Assembly: GCA_016125455.1 (NCBI GenBank)
Contig: WGLS01000005.1
Span: forward strand, 124,001-188,000
Direction of reading: 5' to 3'
Origin: Alphaproteobacteria bacterium
Lineage (GTDB): Bacteria > Pseudomonadota > Alphaproteobacteria > Caulobacterales > Parvularculaceae
Length of the DNA: 64,000 nt
The notes beneath the pieces were generated by a model. It was not told where the DNA came from and searched no databases. It saw only the letters and a list, made by a program, of their open reading frames with translations. A program made the translations under genes and the position numbers. Positions 60,499-64,000 of the stretch are shown piece after piece; the first letter of the stretch is position 1, and each line of letters begins with the position of its first letter.

Positions 60499-62364
60499 AT
60501 GTTCGCGTTTTTCGAAAAGCTGCTGCAACCATTCCCCGACGCCCGACATGGCGCGCCGCCAAAGGGACTAATTCAGTTTTCATGGCATTTTGTCAGGGAC
60601 GCCAAATGGTTCCTGGTCGCGTCCGCCTGCCTCTCGGCGCTGATCGCGATCGGCGAAGTGGCCCTGTTCCGCTATCTTGGCGAACTAGTCGACTGGCTGG
60701 GCGCGGCGGACACATCCACATTCCTCGCCGATCATCGAGGCGCATTGATCGCAATGGCGCTCGTGCTCGCGATCGGCCTTCCGCTGGCGAATTTCCTGTT
60801 TTCGCTTATCACTCACCAGACCTTGCTCGGCAATCTTCCGATGTCAGCCCGTTGGCGGATGCATCGGCGCATGCTCGGCCAGTCCATGAACTTCTACGCC
60901 GACGAATTCGCCGGACGCGTCGCCACCAAGGTCATGCAGACGTCGCTGGCCGTCCGCGAAGCGGTGATGAAGCTGATCGAAGTCTTCGTCTATGTGAGCA
61001 TCTATTTCCTGACAACGATCGCAACGGTCGCGGCGGCCGACTGGCGCCTTGCAGCGCCGATGGTCGCGTGGCTCGCGGCCTACCTTTGTTTCGTCCGTTA
61101 CTTCGTGCCGAGACTGTCTAGCATTTCCGAGAAGCAGGCCGACGCGCGCTCCGCGATGACCGGTCGCATCGTCGACAGCTACACGAATATTGCGACCGTC
61201 AAGCTGTTCGCCCATGCCGGCCGGGAGGAAGCATACGCCCGCGCCGGCATGAAGGCCTTTCTCGACACGGTCCATCCGCAGATGCGCCTCGTTACGCGGT
61301 TCCATAGCCTTGTATACCTGAACAATTGCCTCGGAATCCTGCTCGTTGCCGCATTGTCGATCCATCTTTGGTCGAACGCGCTTATCTCCGTAGGGGCGAT
61401 TGCGACGGCGATCGGCCTTGCATTGCGCCTGAACGGGATGTCGCAGTGGGTCATGTGGGAAGTCTCGGCGCTTTTCGAGAATGTCGGCGTCATCTACGAC
61501 GGCATGGAAATCCTGACGAGGGCGCAGGCCGTCACCGACCGCGAGGGGGCAACCAAAATGGCCCGCCCGGTAGGCGCGATTTCGTTCGAAGACGTCTCAT
61601 TTCACTACGGAAAGGATGGCGGCGTCATAGAAGGCCTGAACCTGTCGGTCAGCGCCGGCGAGAAGATCGGCATCGTCGGGCGGTCCGGCGCTGGCAAGTC
61701 CACCCTCGTGAATCTTCTGCTCCGCCTCTACGATCTCGAACGCGGCCGCATCGCCATCGACGGCCTCGACATTTCCAAGGTCACGCAGGATTCGCTCCGC
61801 TCGCATATCGGCGTGGTCACTCAGGATACCGCGCTCCTCCATCGCTCAATTCGCGACAATATCGCCTACGGCCGTCCTGACGCGTCGGATGAAGAGATCA
61901 TCGACGCCGCACGCCGCGCGAACGCCTACGACTTCATCCGGGACCTCGCGGACAGGGATGGAAGAACCGGCCTTGACGCCCATGTGGGAGAGCGCGGCGT
62001 TCGCCTGTCCGGCGGCCAGCGGCAGCGCATCGCCATCGCCCGCGTCTTCCTGAAGGACGCACCAATTCTCGTGCTCGACGAAGCCACGTCCGCGCTCGAT
62101 TCCGAAGTCGAGCAGGCGATCCAGGAAAACCTCTTCGAGTTGATGCGGGGCAAGACCGTTATCGCCATCGCGCACCGCCTATCGACAATCGCCGCGCTTG
62201 ATCGCCTCATCGTGCTCGACAAGGGCGCGGTCATCGAAGAAGGCCGCCACGATCATCTCGTCGCCGCGGGGGGCGTATATGCCGACCTATGGAAGCGTCA
62301 GTCCGGCGGCTTCCTGTCGGCGGCGGCGGACGAAAGCGCGCGCGGACAGTCGGCAGCCGAATAG
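60499..62364 (+). CDS. ABC exporter, fused membrane and ATPase domains (MsbA/MDR type)
   Basis: 621 residues from ATG 60499; the ORF-track extension starts at a poorer site. Six transmembrane segments fill residues ~40-330, with SMNFYADEFAGRVATKVMQT as the coupling-helix region. The ATPase domain has Walker A in GIVGRSGAGKSTLVNLLLRLYD, the Q-loop VVTQDTALLHRSIRDNIAYG, signature VRLSGGQRQRIAIARVF, Walker B in PILVLDEATSALDSE and the H-loop IAIAHRLSTIAALD. It would act as a dimer and export a lipid, drug or peptide. It is close to lipid A/lipid exporters in layout, but the cargo cannot be inferred. Confidence 0.93.
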   Translation: MFAFFEKLLQPFPDARHGAPPKGLIQFSWHFVRDAKWFLVASACLSALIAIGEVALFRYLGELVDWLGAADTSTFLADHRGALIAMALVLAIGLPLANFLFSLITHQTLLGNLPMSARWRMHRRMLGQSMNFYADEFAGRVATKVMQTSLAVREAVMKLIEVFVYVSIYFLTTIATVAAADWRLAAPMVAWLAAYLCFVRYFVPRLSSISEKQADARSAMTGRIVDSYTNIATVKLFAHAGREEAYARAGMKAFLDTVHPQMRLVTRFHSLVYLNNCLGILLVAALSIHLWSNALISVGAIATAIGLALRLNGMSQWVMWEVSALFENVGVIYDGMEILTRAQAVTDREGATKMARPVGAISFEDVSFHYGKDGGVIEGLNLSVSAGEKIGIVGRSGAGKSTLVNLLLRLYDLERGRIAIDGLDISKVTQDSLRSHIGVVTQDTALLHRSIRDNIAYGRPDASDEEIIDAARRANAYDFIRDLADRDGRTGLDAHVGERGVRLSGGQRQRIAIARVFLKDAPILVLDEATSALDSEVEQAIQENLFELMRGKTVIAIAHRLSTIAALDRLIVLDKGAVIEEGRHDHLVAAGGVYADLWKRQSGGFLSAAADESARGQSAAE

Positions 62365-62434
62365 CCTGCCGGTTTTCCACACCCCTCGGTCCGCGGCGTC
62401 GCAATCGGCGGGCGACTCTGCAATTGTCGCGGCG

Positions 62435-64000
62435 ATGGAACAGGCAGGCGCCCTCGCGACCCAAACTCCAATAGCCGCCGGCGACGAGGCGGACGCCGCC
62501 TATTGCGTCGATGATGCGCCCGCCGGGGCGACGGCTTCCGGCGCTCGATGGATTCGAAACCCCTTCGACGCATCCGCGGCTGTTGAGATTTCCCGACGCA
62601 CCGATGCGTCTCGCCTGTTGGCGCGGATCCTCGCGACCCGTGGCGTTGCGCCGGAAGAGGCGTCAGCGTTCCTGAACCCCAGCCTGCGAAATTCCTTGCC
62701 GGACCCTTTTGTCCTCAAAGGCATGGAGACTGCCGCCGCCCGAATCACGTCGGCGATCCTGAACGACGAGACCGTCGGCGTGTTCGGCGACTACGACGTA
62801 GACGGCACGACGGCGACCGCCATCCTGAAGACCTATTTCGACGCGGTCGGCGCATCGCTCGTCGCGCATCTGCCGGATCGGATGACCGAGGGCTACGGGC
62901 CGAGCGCCGCGGCCTTCGCGGCCCTGAAAGAGCGCGGCGCCGGGCTTGCCGTGACGGTAGACTGCGGCGCGTCGGCGGATGCCGCCGTTGACGCAGCCGT
63001 TGCGATCGGGCTCGACGTGATTGTCGTCGACCATCATCAGGTATCGGGCGTTGGTCCGGCAAGGGCGCTCGCCGTGGTTAATCCGCATCGTGACGATGAC
63101 CGGTCCGGCCTGACCAATCTTTCCGCCGCCGGACTGGCGTTCCTGCTTGTCGTCGCGGTCAATCGCGAGCTGCGCGCGGTCGGCAGGTTTGACGCCTCTC
63201 GCGAACCCGATCTTCGCGGCCTGCTTGATCTCGCTGGGCTCGGGCTTGTCTGCGACGTGATGCCGATGACCGGTGTCGCGCGGACTATTGTTTCCCAGGG
63301 ACTGAAAGTTCTCTCCGCGCGCGAGGCGGGCCCTGCGAACAGGGGGCTGCTGGCGCTCGCGGACGCCTGCGGCGCGAAGGCGCCCTATGGCGCGTATGCA
63401 TTCGGGTTCCAGCTCGGCCCCCGCATCAATGCTGCAGGGCGCATCGGCCATCCGGATATCGCTTTCAAGCTGCTGACCACGCCGGACCCGGCGGCGCGCA
63501 GGTCGCTGGCCGAACGCCTTCACGCACTGAACGCCGCGCGGCAGGACATTGAAGCCGACGTTCAGGCGGAGGCGGTGGCGGCGATCGAACGCAGTCGGCT
63601 TGATCGCGAGGCAGTCATTGTCGTTGCCGGCGAGGGCTGGCATCCGGGCGTCGTCGGGATTGTGGCTGGCCGTCTGAAGGATCGCTATGGCAAGCCTGTT
63701 GTCGTGATCGGCCTCGATGAGAAGGGCATTGGCAAAGGGTCCGGTCGCTCTGTCGAAGGCGTCGATCTTGGCGCCGCGGTGCGCCGAGCAATGGAAAATG
63801 GCGTGCTGATCGCTGGGGGCGGCCATGCCATGGCCGCCGGATTGACGGTGCATCAGGCGTCTATCCAGTCGTTTACGGACGATCTTGCTTCGACGCTTGC
63901 GGCGGATGTGGCCCGAGCGCTGCGCAACCGCGCCCTTCGACATGACGGACCGGCGGCGTTGTCGTCCGTGTCCCGAGGGACGGTTGAAGACCTGGCGCGG
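62435..64000 (+). CDS. recJ: Single-stranded-DNA-specific exonuclease RecJ (5' part)
   Basis: The gene runs off the window after 522 codons and is absent from the ORF track because no stop is reached. Start ATG 62435 gives a ~35-residue polar leader. The DHH phosphoesterase motifs are in order: VGVFGDYDVDGTTATAIL (I), LPDRMTEGYGPSAAA, LAVTVDCGAS (II) and VIVVDHHQVSG (III, DHH). The DHHA1 part has FQLGPRINAAGRIGHPDIA, GWHPGVVGIVAGRLKDRYGKP and GKGSGRSVEGVDL with VLIAGGGHAMAAGLTV. It degrades single-stranded DNA 5' to 3' in recombination and mismatch repair. Frame and family are secure; the C-terminal OB-fold is cut off. Confidence 0.95.
   Translation, partial: MEQAGALATQTPIAAGDEADAAYCVDDAPAGATASGARWIRNPFDASAAVEISRRTDASRLLARILATRGVAPEEASAFLNPSLRNSLPDPFVLKGMETAAARITSAILNDETVGVFGDYDVDGTTATAILKTYFDAVGASLVAHLPDRMTEGYGPSAAAFAALKERGAGLAVTVDCGASADAAVDAAVAIGLDVIVVDHHQVSGVGPARALAVVNPHRDDDRSGLTNLSAAGLAFLLVVAVNRELRAVGRFDASREPDLRGLLDLAGLGLVCDVMPMTGVARTIVSQGLKVLSAREAGPANRGLLALADACGAKAPYGAYAFGFQLGPRINAAGRIGHPDIAFKLLTTPDPAARRSLAERLHALNAARQDIEADVQAEAVAAIERSRLDREAVIVVAGEGWHPGVVGIVAGRLKDRYGKPVVVIGLDEKGIGKGSGRSVEGVDLGAAVRRAMENGVLIAGGGHAMAAGLTVHQASIQSFTDDLASTLAADVARALRNRALRHDGPAALSSVSRGTVEDLAR

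Noticed and set aside
1-64000. tRNA, rRNA, CRISPR arrays, insertion sequences
   Set aside because: No T-loop-like GGTTCGAATCC context, no regularly spaced direct repeats with spacers, and no transposase or integrase motifs were noticed by eye. A tRNA or ISfinder search was not possible.

Overview
The window is GC-rich, almost fully coding DNA that reads as an alphaproteobacterial chromosome. The taxonomic pointers are a class I PHB synthase, glpX close to recJ, a DUF2793 protein, and many ATGA/GTGA overlaps with occasional GTG/TTG starts. I cannot fix the genus from sequence alone. About 57 genes are supported. No tRNA, rRNA, CRISPR array, insertion sequence or integrase was recognised, and no gene-free stretch exceeds 300 bases.

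From 1 to about 55 kb lies a very large surface-polysaccharide (O-antigen or capsule type) locus. 1-9 kb holds the 3' end of an RmlB-like dehydratase, a sugar aminotransferase, several polytopic membrane proteins of uncertain role, a small methyltransferase and an orphan phage-type DUF2793 protein. 9-23 kb is an export and decoration block: a glycosyltransferase-FkbM fusion, a GT4 enzyme, methyltransferases, two DUF115/MptE-like proteins, an MBOAT acyltransferase with an SGNH-like partner, and a Wzm/Wzt ABC exporter whose ATPase carries a C-terminal carbohydrate-binding domain. 23-32 kb carries gmd-fcl (GDP-L-fucose), then a tightly packed operon with a CMP-sugar-type cytidylyltransferase, a 2-hydroxyacid dehydrogenase, an SDR, an SMP-30 lactonase and GT2 transferases. 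32-41 kb has a GtrB-like transferase, a methyltransferase, an AGE-fold isomerase, rmlBACD (dTDP-L-rhamnose), manC, pgl and gtrA. 41-49 kb has a WecC-like dehydrogenase, a WbpE-like aminotransferase, a Kdo module (kdsA, kdsB, kdsD), a histidine phosphatase, a UDP-glucuronate 4-epimerase and an aldo/keto reductase.

49-64 kb moves into central metabolism and housekeeping: transketolase, a small transaldolase, glmS, wecB, phaC with an unusual histone-H1-like N-terminal extension, a small lipoprotein-like protein, an outer-membrane beta-barrel protein, glpX, a GNAT protein, an ABC exporter and the 5' part of recJ.

Together the genes would supply dTDP-rhamnose, GDP-fucose, UDP-ManNAc and UDP-ManNAcA (glmS, wecB, wecC), UDP-galacturonate and CMP-Kdo. 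They also probably make one further CMP-activated acid of unknown structure, and they assemble, methylate, acylate and export the polymer. The least explained parts are the 26.3-29.7 kb CMP-acid operon, the kdsB-linked phosphatase lacking its second catalytic histidine, the paired DUF115 proteins, and the PHB synthase N-terminus.
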